Source: Algoriphagus vanfongensis DSM 17529
GTDB lineage: Bacteria; Bacteroidota; Bacteroidia; Cytophagales; Cyclobacteriaceae
NCBI RefSeq assembly: GCF_000429465.1
Contig: NZ_AUBX01000016.1
Coordinates: 340,003-404,002 of the forward strand
Direction of reading: 5' to 3'
Length of the DNA stretch: 64,000 nt
Below are positions 24,708 to 31,831 of this stretch, one piece after another. Numbering within the stretch: position 1 is the stretch's first letter; each line of letters starts with the position of its first letter. The notes under the pieces are model-generated. The model saw only the letters and a program-made list of their open reading frames with translations, was not told the DNA's origin and searched no databases. Made by a program: the position numbers and the translations under genes.

Positions 24708-26360
24708 ATGCTTAAAACTCTCAGTATTTCCAATTATGCCCTGATCGATGAGTTGCAGATGCAGCCAAGTCCAGCCCTGAGTATGATCACAGGTGAGACT
24801 GGAGCCGGCAAATCCATCATGTTGGGAGCTGTTGGTCTTTTGTTGGGAAATCGGGCAGATACCAAAGTACTGTTGACCGAGGAGAAAAAATGCATCATCG
24901 AAGGTGTGTTCGAGATAGGAGCCTATGGATTGCGTGATTTTTTTGAGACTCAAGAACTCGACTACGAAACACCCTGCATCATCCGAAGGGAAATCAGTCC
25001 CAGTGGCAAATCCAGATCTTTTGTCAATGATACGCCCGTTAGACTGGACGTATTAAAAGAATTGGGCACCAGACTGATGGATGTGCATTCGCAGCACGAT
25101 ACGCTTCAGCTGGCGGATGGAAAATATCAATTGGGTTTGATAGATGCTTTTGCACAAAGCCAAGAAGAAATCAAAACTTACAAAGCAGCATATTCGAGAT
25201 TCAAACAAGCCAAAAAATCTTTTGAAATCCTCCAAAAGGATGCGCTTGATCTACAGAAAGAGGCGGATTTTAATCAGTTTCAGTTAGATGAATTAAGTTC
25301 CTTGACACTCCAGTCGGGAGAGCAGGAGGAAATGGAGTCCAGCCAGGAAGTGTTGGAAAATGCGGAGGAGATCAAGCAAAAAATTAATGAATTGCTGAAT
25401 CTGTTTGAAGATGAGCAGTTCGGGTTGATTCAGGGCTTGTCTCAGGTACAGCAAGGCTTGCAGAATTTAGGGAGACTTGCGCATAAGTTTGAAGGATTGA
25501 AGGATCGGTTTCAGGAGACCTTTATAGAACTGAAAGATATAGCAGATACGCTTGGAGATGAAGAAGGAAAGGTCGAGATCGACTTTGAAAAACTGGATGA
25601 AATCAGAGATCGACTAAGCAAGATCTATCAATTGCAGAAAAAGCATGGCGTCAATTCTGTCGAGGAATTGATGAAAATCGAGTCTGAACTGGCTGAGAAG
25701 GTTTTTCAAGTACAAAACTTGGATGAAAATCTGAAGGAAGCCGCCGAAAAGCTGAAAACAGCTGAGCAACAGATGTTGGCTGCTGGAGAGCTATTGAGTG
25801 ACAAGAGAAAGTCGTGTTTTGCGGTTTTTGAAAAGTCACTTCAGGAGCTTTTGTCAGGGTTGGGGATGGAAAACGCCAAAATTCACGTAGAGCATCAACA
25901 AGTTGCTCCAAGCAGCCTTGGCTTGGATGAAATCGAAATTCTTTTTTCTGCCAATAAAGGATCCTCTCCTCAAGCTTTGAAAAAAGTGGCTTCGGGAGGC
26001 GAGTTTTCCAGATTGCTTTTTGGAATCAAATACCTCATGGCCGACAAAATGGCCCTTCCGACTTTGATTTTTGATGAGATCGACACTGGGATCTCGGGAG
26101 AAGTTGCGTTGCAAATGGTGCGGATGATGCAGGAGATTTCCAAGGATCATCAGGTCATTTGCATTACTCATTTGCCTCAGGTGGCAGCCAAAGGTGATAC
26201 ACATTACTTTGTCTTCAAGGATAATCAAACTGACAGGACGATCAGTAAAATAAAACTTTTGAATGAGGACGAAAGGATCTCTGAGTTGGCAAAAATGATC
26301 GCTGGCTCCAATCCGTCCGCCTCTGCTGTAGAGAGCGCCAAAGAGCTCCTGCTTCAATAG
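24708..26360 (+). CDS. recN: DNA repair protein RecN
   Basis: 550-residue SMC-like ATPase for double-strand break repair. Walker A GETGAGKS is at residues 29-36, two long coiled-coil arms span about 150-390, the ABC signature is VASGGEFSRLLFG, and Walker B is LIFDEIDTGISG, followed by the H-loop ICITHLPQVAA. Length is normal (E. coli 553). Last gene of the bamD-rpoZ-coaBC-DUF4835-recN series, 36 bases after DUF4835. Confidence 0.96.
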   Translation: MLKTLSISNYALIDELQMQPSPALSMITGETGAGKSIMLGAVGLLLGNRADTKVLLTEEKKCIIEGVFEIGAYGLRDFFETQELDYETPCIIRREISPSGKSRSFVNDTPVRLDVLKELGTRLMDVHSQHDTLQLADGKYQLGLIDAFAQSQEEIKTYKAAYSRFKQAKKSFEILQKDALDLQKEADFNQFQLDELSSLTLQSGEQEEMESSQEVLENAEEIKQKINELLNLFEDEQFGLIQGLSQVQQGLQNLGRLAHKFEGLKDRFQETFIELKDIADTLGDEEGKVEIDFEKLDEIRDRLSKIYQLQKKHGVNSVEELMKIESELAEKVFQVQNLDENLKEAAEKLKTAEQQMLAAGELLSDKRKSCFAVFEKSLQELLSGLGMENAKIHVEHQQVAPSSLGLDEIEILFSANKGSSPQALKKVASGGEFSRLLFGIKYLMADKMALPTLIFDEIDTGISGEVALQMVRMMQEISKDHQVICITHLPQVAAKGDTHYFVFKDNQTDRTISKIKLLNEDERISELAKMIAGSNPSASAVESAKELLLQ

Positions 26361-26422
26361 GTCGCCAATTCGGGGAAAATCCCTATTTTTACGGCATATT
26401 TTTGACTTCAATCAAAAGCTAT

Positions 26423-27238
26423 ATGCCAGAAAATTTGCTAAAAGGTAAAGTAGGGATCATCACCGGGGCATTGGATGAAAATTCAATTGCTTGGAAAACA
26501 GCCCTTAAGGCCAAAGAACAAGGGGCAAAATTTGTCCTTACCAATGCTCCAATCGCCATGAGAATGGGAGCAATCAAAGAACTTGCTGAAGAATGTAATA
26601 CCATCGTCATCCCTGCGGATGCCACTGTGGTAGAAGATATCGAAAAATTGTACACCGAAGCCAAGGAGTTTTTGGGAGCGGATTTCGATTTCTTGCTGCA
26701 CTCCATCGGAATGTCTCCAAATATCAGAAAAGGCAAATCCTACGGAGAGCTGAACTACGACTGGATGAGCAAATCATTTGATGTGTCTGCAATCTCATTT
26801 CACAAGATGATGCATGTGGCTGAGAAAATGGACATCATGAAAGAATGGGGCTCTATCGTGGGGCTTTCATACATTGCCGCTCAGCGAGTGTTTCCTTTCT
26901 ATACGGATATGGCTGATGCCAAAGCGCTTTTGGAAAGCATCGCTAGAGGGTATGGATACAGATTTGGAAAATTGAAAAAAGTACGTGTAAACACCATCTC
27001 CCAGTCTCCGACTAAAACTACTGCTGGATCCGGTATAGGTGGATTTGACTCTTTCTTCAATTTCGCTGAGTCTCTTTCTCCCCTAGGGAATGCCTCGGCA
27101 GATTCATGTGCAGATTACATCGTCACAATGTTCTCCGATTTGACTAGAATGGTCACCATGCAAAATCTTTTCCATGACGGGGGGTATTCATTTACCGGTA
27201 TTTCTGAGGATATAATGGACAAGTTCCAGGATTTATAA
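26423..27238 (+). CDS. fabI: Enoyl-[acyl-carrier-protein] reductase FabI
   Basis: NADH-dependent last step of each fatty acid elongation round. The ATG at 26423 gives 271 residues; an upstream TTG at 26402 would only add seven residues. The SDR cofactor segment is IITGALDENSIAW. The catalytic triad is Tyr150, Tyr160 and Lys167, with Tyr160 and Lys167 in the FabI spacing Y-x6-K (FYTDMADAK). SQSPTKTTAGSGIGGF replaces the E. coli substrate loop. The gene has its own terminator and is probably transcribed from the region after recN. Confidence 0.95.
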   Translation: MPENLLKGKVGIITGALDENSIAWKTALKAKEQGAKFVLTNAPIAMRMGAIKELAEECNTIVIPADATVVEDIEKLYTEAKEFLGADFDFLLHSIGMSPNIRKGKSYGELNYDWMSKSFDVSAISFHKMMHVAEKMDIMKEWGSIVGLSYIAAQRVFPFYTDMADAKALLESIARGYGYRFGKLKKVRVNTISQSPTKTTAGSGIGGFDSFFNFAESLSPLGNASADSCADYIVTMFSDLTRMVTMQNLFHDGGYSFTGISEDIMDKFQDL

Positions 27239-27259
27239 GAAAATAGACCTTCATCTAAA

Positions 27260-27290
27260 GGCTCTGAGAAATCAGGGCCTTTTTTGTTTT
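27260..27290 (+). terminator. Rho-independent terminator after fabI
   Basis: GGCTCTGA (27260-27267) pairs with TCAGGGCC (27272-27279) around GAAA, followed by a run of T. It lies 22 bases after the fabI stop. Confidence 0.88.
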
Positions 27291-27365
27291 CCCTCATCCA
27301 AAATGAGTTTTTTGGTTTCTCTTTTTACCCTATCTTATTCCATTAAACACCAACCACCATACCCT

Positions 27366-28952
27366 ATGTTAAAAAAAATACTCTTTACGCTGGCGTTCGC
27401 AGTTTCTGCGGTATACGCTTTTGCTCAGATAGAGCCGGCGCCAGACAGAAATGAAGGCGAAGGGCCGTATTCTAAATTGATCATTCGTGGAGTGATTCTG
27501 ATCGACGGGACGGGAGCACCCCCAACCGGTCCTGTGGATATTGTAGTAGAGAAAGATAAGATCACAAGAATCCAACAAGTAGGATATCCAGGCTTACCGA
27601 TTAATGATGCTCGCAGACCCAAAGCTGATGAGAATACACAGGAATTGGATCTGGAGGGACATTATCTACTGCCGGGGTTTGTAGATGCACATGCGCACAT
27701 TGGCGGACGAGGTCAGGGGACACCGGCTGAATATGTATACAAGCTATGGATGGCGCATGGGGTCACTACCATTCGGGACCCTTCTGCTGGAAATGGGCTT
27801 GATTGGGTGCTGAGTGAAAAGGAAAGGTCTGCTGCCAATGAGATTGTAGCTCCGAGAATATTGGCCTATACAGGTTTTGGACAAGGTGCCAAAGAACCAA
27901 TCGTAACCGCAGAGCAAGCGAAGGCCTGGGTGAATGAAAACAAGAATAAGGGAGCTGACGGGATCAAATTTTTCGGGGCCAATCCAGAAGTGATGGAGGC
28001 TGCTATTTCTGAAAATAAAAAGGTCGGGTTGAGGTCGGCGATGCATCACCAGCAAATGGACGTGGCCAGATGGAACGTGCTTCATTCAGCTCGTGTGGGT
28101 TTGACATCCATGGAGCACTGGTATGGCCTGCCAGAAGCATTATTTGAGGATCGAACGGTTCAGGATTTCCGCTTGGACTATAATTATCAAAACGAGCAAC
28201 ATAGGTTTGCTGAAGCGGGAAAGCTTTGGAAGCAGGCGGCGGCTCCGTATTCAGAGCATTGGAATAATGTCATGAATGAATTGTTGGAACTTGACTTTAC
28301 GCTGGATCCCACTTTTAACATCTATGAGGCAAATCGGGATTTGATGCGAGCTCGCACAGCAGAGTGGCATGATGTCTATACCTTGCCATCTCTTTGGAGA
28401 TTTTATTCCCCGAGCCGGCAGTCTCATGGTTCTTATTGGTTTGATTGGACTACCGAGGAAGAGTTGCAGTGGAAAGAGAACTATAGGCTTTGGATGACTT
28501 TTGTCAATGAATATAAAAACAGAGGCGGTCGGGTGACAGCTGGATCTGATTCTGGTTTTATTTATCAGTTGTACGGCTTCGCTTACATCCGTGAGCTAGA
28601 ACTTCTCCGTGAGGCAGGTTTTCATCCTTTGGAAGTGATTCGATCTGCGACGATGTATGGAGCGGAGGCTTTGGGAATGGAGAATTCAATCGGAACTGTG
28701 GAAGTAGGAAAGTTGGCTGATTTCGTGATTTTGGAAGAAAATCCCCTACAAAACCTGAAGGTTCTTTACGGGACTGGAGCGATTAGAATTGATGAAAATA
28801 ACAAGCCGATCCGAGTCGGAGGAGTGAAATACACGGTGAAAGACGGAATCGTCTATGATGCTAAAAAGTTGCTGGAGGACGTAAAGCAAATCGTAGACGC
28901 TGCCAAAGCGGAAGAAAATACTACGATCACTCAGCCAGGATTGGACTGGTAG
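27366..28952 (+). CDS. Secreted amidohydrolase family protein
   Basis: 528 residues from the ATG at 27366, which begins a signal peptide (LAFAVSAVYAFAQ); the in-frame ATG at 27303 is in poor context. Metal-dependent hydrolase of the imidazolonepropionase/prolidase-like group: VILIDGTGAPP of the flanking beta domain, GHYLLPGFVDAHAHIGG with the HxH metal ligands, MHHQQMD, MEHWYG, and AGSDSGF with the catalytic Asp, then LGMENSIGTVEVGKLADFVI near the end. Substrate unknown; a peptide, lactone or cyclic amide in the periplasm is the usual range. Flanked by terminators on both sides, so monocistronic. Confidence 0.88.
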   Translation: MLKKILFTLAFAVSAVYAFAQIEPAPDRNEGEGPYSKLIIRGVILIDGTGAPPTGPVDIVVEKDKITRIQQVGYPGLPINDARRPKADENTQELDLEGHYLLPGFVDAHAHIGGRGQGTPAEYVYKLWMAHGVTTIRDPSAGNGLDWVLSEKERSAANEIVAPRILAYTGFGQGAKEPIVTAEQAKAWVNENKNKGADGIKFFGANPEVMEAAISENKKVGLRSAMHHQQMDVARWNVLHSARVGLTSMEHWYGLPEALFEDRTVQDFRLDYNYQNEQHRFAEAGKLWKQAAAPYSEHWNNVMNELLELDFTLDPTFNIYEANRDLMRARTAEWHDVYTLPSLWRFYSPSRQSHGSYWFDWTTEEELQWKENYRLWMTFVNEYKNRGGRVTAGSDSGFIYQLYGFAYIRELELLREAGFHPLEVIRSATMYGAEALGMENSIGTVEVGKLADFVILEENPLQNLKVLYGTGAIRIDENNKPIRVGGVKYTVKDGIVYDAKKLLEDVKQIVDAAKAEENTTITQPGLDW

Positions 28953-28975
28953 GAGCTATCAACTATTAAAGAGAA

Positions 28976-28998
28976 AGAGGCCTTGGCCTCTTTTTTTA
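28976..28998 (+). terminator. Rho-independent terminator after the amidohydrolase
   Basis: AGAGGCC (28976-28982) and GGCCTCT (28985-28991) pair across TT and are followed by a run of T, 24 bases after the stop codon. Confidence 0.88.
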
Positions 28999-29068
28999 TT
29001 TTCTAGAGTCTTAAAATCGATTTTTCTGATTTATTTTTTCAAAAGTGAAACCTTTTTTTATATTTACA

Positions 29069-29078
29069 TGTATATACA
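29069..29078. promoter_or_regulatory. Putative MarR operator at the marR promoter
   Basis: Perfect palindrome TGTATATACA, part of a 12-base perfect palindrome (29068-29079). It lies directly upstream of the -7 box at 29084-29091, between it and the expected -33 region, so a bound dimer would block polymerase. The motif TGTNTANACA recurs at 29573-29582 before yceI. Operator function is inferred. Confidence 0.6.
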
Positions 29079-29083
29079 TTAAA

Positions 29084-29091
29084 TACATTTG
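29084..29091 (+). promoter_or_regulatory. -7 element of the marR promoter
   Basis: TACATTTG is an exact TAnnTTTG match ending nine bases before the marR ATG at 29100. The -33 region reads TTTA rather than TTG, so the promoter may be weak. Confidence 0.6.
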
Positions 29092-29099
29092 AAATTAAA

Positions 29100-29552
29100 A
29101 TGGGAAAGATAGAAGAAGCGATACAGCAAAGGGAATTTAAGGATCCATTCAATAAGTTAGTGGTCAACCTTTTGTACACCCATAGCTACCTTGTGGCAGC
29201 ACAAGCGACTCTGTTTAAACCCAATGATATTTCTCCCGAGCAATACAATGTATTGCGCATATTGAGAGGGCAAAAAGGTGCTCCTATTACCGTTTCGTCC
29301 ATTCAAGAGCGAATGCTTAATAAAATGTCCAATGCTTCTAGACTAGTGGAGAAGCTAAAAAATAAAGGACTGGTAGAGCGCAGTGAATGCTCCAAAGATC
29401 GTCGTCAGGTGGATATACTGATTACGGAAAAAGGAATGGAGCTGCTCTGTTTAGTAGAGAAAAGCGTGGAGGATTTTAATCAGAAAATAGTTCACCTCAC
29501 TGAAGATGAGGCTATTCAGCTGAATGATCTATTGGACAAATTGAGAGGATAA
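29100..29552 (+). CDS. MarR family transcriptional regulator (MhqR-like context)
   Basis: 150-residue winged-helix dimer of the MarR family: helical N-terminus, ISPEQYNVLRILRG, the recognition region SIQERMLNKMSNASRLVEKL, and the wing SECSKDRRQVDILIT. Cysteines at 97 and 117 could sense electrophiles; there is no OhrR-type N-terminal Cys. The genes downstream (YceI, ring-cleaving dioxygenase, serine hydrolase) match the targets of Bacillus MhqR, a quinone-sensing repressor. It probably represses itself and yceI through the two TGTNTANACA palindromes. The regulator family is certain; quinone sensing is inference. Confidence 0.92.
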   Translation: MGKIEEAIQQREFKDPFNKLVVNLLYTHSYLVAAQATLFKPNDISPEQYNVLRILRGQKGAPITVSSIQERMLNKMSNASRLVEKLKNKGLVERSECSKDRRQVDILITEKGMELLCLVEKSVEDFNQKIVHLTEDEAIQLNDLLDKLRG

Positions 29553-29572
29553 AAAAAATTTGGACCTATATG

Positions 29573-29582
29573 TGTCTAGACA
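29573..29582. promoter_or_regulatory. Putative MarR operator upstream of yceI
   Basis: Perfect palindrome TGTCTAGACA, the same TGTNTANACA pattern and length as the site in front of marR. It lies between a TTG at 29560-29562 and a weak -7-like TAATGTAA at 29585, 45 bases before the yceI ATG. Confidence 0.55.
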
Positions 29583-29626
29583 TCTAATGTAAATACAAAA
29601 TAAAATCAACTTAAAACAACAACATC

Positions 29627-30154
29627 ATGACAAGTACAAAATGGATTATCGACCCAACACACTCTGAAGTTTCTTTCAAAGTAAAACACTTGGTGATTTC
29701 TACCGTGACAGGTTATTTCAGAGAGTTTGAAGGAGCCGCAGAATCATCATCTGATGATTTTGATGGGGCAAAAGTGTCTTTCTCTGCAGCAATTGATAGC
29801 ATTGATACCAATCAAAAAGATAGAGATAACCACTTGAAATCTGCTGATTTCTTCGATGCTGCCAATCATCCAAAGCTTTCTTTCGAAGGAGCCATCAGCA
29901 ATGACGGCGGAGATTACAAATTGATCGGTAACTTGACTATCCGTGAGACTACCAAAGAGGTCACTTTAGATGTGGACTTTGGTGGAGTCGCAGGTGATCC
30001 TTACGGTCAGACCAAAGCTGGATTTGAAATCGAAGGTAAAATCAACCGGAAGGACTTCGGTCTGGCATGGTCAGCAGTGACTGAGGCAGGAAGTGTCGTA
30101 GTCAGCGATCAAGTGAGACTTTTGCTCAGCGTGCAGCTAGTCAAACAAGCTTAA
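29627..30154 (+). CDS. YceI family lipocalin-like protein
   Basis: 175 residues of the YceI family, a lipocalin-type barrel that binds polyisoprenoid or other long amphipathic molecules. The start WIIDPTHSEVSFKVKHLVIS is characteristic, followed by FFDAANHPKLSFEG and LIGNLTIRETTKEVTLDV. There is no signal peptide, so this copy is cytoplasmic, unlike E. coli YceI. It lies 74 bases after marR, with a palindromic operator candidate in between and a terminator after it. In this setting it may bind a quinone or lipid electrophile; that is inference. Confidence 0.92.
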   Translation: MTSTKWIIDPTHSEVSFKVKHLVISTVTGYFREFEGAAESSSDDFDGAKVSFSAAIDSIDTNQKDRDNHLKSADFFDAANHPKLSFEGAISNDGGDYKLIGNLTIRETTKEVTLDVDFGGVAGDPYGQTKAGFEIEGKINRKDFGLAWSAVTEAGSVVVSDQVRLLLSVQLVKQA

Positions 30155-30173
30155 ATACAAATCAACAAGTATT

Positions 30174-30200
30174 AAAAGCTCTCATTCGAGAGCTTTTTTT
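30174..30200 (+). terminator. Terminator or attenuator between yceI and the dioxygenase gene
   Basis: AAAAGCTCTC (30174-30183) pairs with GAGAGCTTTT (30188-30197) around a four-base loop, followed by T. The next gene starts 15 bases later with no obvious promoter, so partial read-through from yceI is likely. Confidence 0.8.
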
Positions 30201-30214
30201 TCAAATCCAATATC

Positions 30215-31165
30215 ATGAAAAAGCTCGTCACAGGAATTCATCATATCACTGCTATCGCAGGCAACCCCCAAGCGAATATAGATTTCTATACAGGTATCCT
30301 TGGTTTGAGATTGGTCAAAAAGACGATCAATTTCGATGCGCCTGATGTCTATCACTTCTATTTCGGGGATGAGTTGGGGCAGCCGGGTACGGTTTTTACC
30401 ACATTTCCATTTACAGGAGCCAGAAAAGGCCGAAAGGGAGTCGGTGAGTTGACCTATACAGCTTTTTCTATTGGCAAAGATTCATTGGGTTTTTGGAGAG
30501 AGAGGTTGCGAAAGTTTGGGGTTGTGATTTCAGATACCCTGACCAGATTTGGTTCGGAGCTGATTCGTTTTGAGGATCATGACGGAATGGGAATCGAGCT
30601 GGTAGCTACAGATGAGGATCAAAGACCTGGTTGGACCTACGGACAGATACCTTTGGAACATAGCATTCGCGGATTCTATGGGGCTACCTTGAATCTTCGA
30701 GCCAAAGAACTGACCGAAAAGCTGCTTGTCAATCATATGAACTATAGCTTTATAGCTCAGGAAGGAAACAGGTTTCGCTATGGTACTGAGGGAAAGCCTG
30801 GAGATATTGTGGATATATTGGTTGACAGTGCCGTACCTCATGGTGTGCAAAGTGCGGGAACAGTGCATCATATTGCTTTCCGAACGGAGAATGAAGCGAG
30901 TCAATTGGAAATTCAGCAAATCTTACTTCAGCATGGCTATCATGTGACAGAAGTGAAAGACAGAAATTATTTCAAGTCGATCTATTTCCGCGAACCGGGA
31001 GGTGTGTTATTTGAAATCGCTACAGATGAGCCAGGTTTCGCAATTGACGAAGATGAAGCCCGTCTTGGTGAATTGATTAAGTTGCCAGACTGGGCGGAGC
31101 CTTCTCGTGAGAAAATAGAAAGCAGCCTAACTCCCGTCACACTTAATCCAATGAACTATGTCTAA
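30215..31165 (+). CDS. Ring-cleaving dioxygenase (VOC family, MhqO-like)
   Basis: 316 residues with two vicinal-oxygen-chelate modules. The N-terminal GIHHITAIAGNPQANIDFYT, followed by LGLRLVKKTINFD, VYHFYFGDE and GQPGTVFTTFPF, is the pattern of the MhqO/MhqA hydroquinone dioxygenases. The second half has GTVHHIAFRTENE and FREPGGVLFEIATDEPGF. His and Glu at these places would hold the metal that cleaves the aromatic ring. It overlaps the hydrolase gene by 8 bases. Likely role: removing hydroquinone- or catechol-type toxins. Confidence 0.9.
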   Translation: MKKLVTGIHHITAIAGNPQANIDFYTGILGLRLVKKTINFDAPDVYHFYFGDELGQPGTVFTTFPFTGARKGRKGVGELTYTAFSIGKDSLGFWRERLRKFGVVISDTLTRFGSELIRFEDHDGMGIELVATDEDQRPGWTYGQIPLEHSIRGFYGATLNLRAKELTEKLLVNHMNYSFIAQEGNRFRYGTEGKPGDIVDILVDSAVPHGVQSAGTVHHIAFRTENEASQLEIQQILLQHGYHVTEVKDRNYFKSIYFREPGGVLFEIATDEPGFAIDEDEARLGELIKLPDWAEPSREKIESSLTPVTLNPMNYV

Positions 31166-31769
31166 TATCCATCAAGCAGGCATCCCAATCGAAGAAGCAA
31201 GTAAAGCAGCAATACTTCTTCACGGAAGAGGTGCCAGTGCTTCTAGTATTCTGTCGTTGCGGCAATACCTCAATTTGGAAGGCTTTGCACTTCTAGCTCC
31301 TCAGGCAGAAGGGAATACTTGGTATCCGTATAGTTTTATGGCTCCGGACGAAAGCAATGAAAAATCACTGAAAACTTCCCTTTCCATCGTAGATGAGGCT
31401 TTTCAACTTGCACTGAAGCATGAGATCAAGCCTGAGCAGATATATTTCATTGGGTTTTCGCAAGGTGCGTGTTTGAGTTTGGAATATGCCGCACTGCATG
31501 CTCAAAAGCTGGGTGGAGTGATCGCATTTACCGGAGGATTGATTGGAGAAAAGCTCGAGCCAACGAAGTATATGGGCGACTTTGAGTCTACTCCGATTTT
31601 TATCGGTAGCAGCAAAAGAGATTTCCATGTTCCGGCTGAAAGAATCCTACAATCAGCCTCCTTGTTGGAAGGGATGGGCGCTCAAATCAAAACTTTGCTC
31701 TTTGAAGACGGTGATCATACCATTCGTCAAGATGAGATTGACTGGGTCAACAAGAATATGTTACCTTAA
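31158..31769 (+). CDS. Alpha/beta hydrolase (carboxylesterase/phospholipase family, MhqD-like)
   Basis: 203-residue serine hydrolase. Oxyanion region LLHGRGASASS (20-30), nucleophile Ser101 in GFSQGA, Asp155 in SSKRDFHVP and His187 in DGDHTIR complete the triad. The length fits the phospholipase/carboxylesterase family that contains B. subtilis MhqD, which is coregulated with ring-cleaving dioxygenases by MhqR. It overlaps the dioxygenase by 8 bases, so the two enzymes probably act in sequence, perhaps hydrolysing a ring-opening product. Confidence 0.9.
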   Translation: MSNIHQAGIPIEEASKAAILLHGRGASASSILSLRQYLNLEGFALLAPQAEGNTWYPYSFMAPDESNEKSLKTSLSIVDEAFQLALKHEIKPEQIYFIGFSQGACLSLEYAALHAQKLGGVIAFTGGLIGEKLEPTKYMGDFESTPIFIGSSKRDFHVPAERILQSASLLEGMGAQIKTLLFEDGDHTIRQDEIDWVNKNMLP

Positions 31770-31792
31770 GGAAAATTGGTTTTCTTAGTTCA

Positions 31793-31827
31793 AAAAGTCT
31801 CTCGGCATCTAGCCGGGGGACTTTTTT
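31793..31827. terminator. Hairpin terminator between the hydrolase and sbcC genes
   Basis: AAGTCTCTCGGC (31795-31806) pairs with GCCGGGGGACTT (31812-31823), including G-T pairs, and is followed by TTTT on the plus strand; an A-run precedes it, so it may serve the convergent sbcC as well. Confidence 0.75.
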
Positions 31828-31831
31828 GCTT

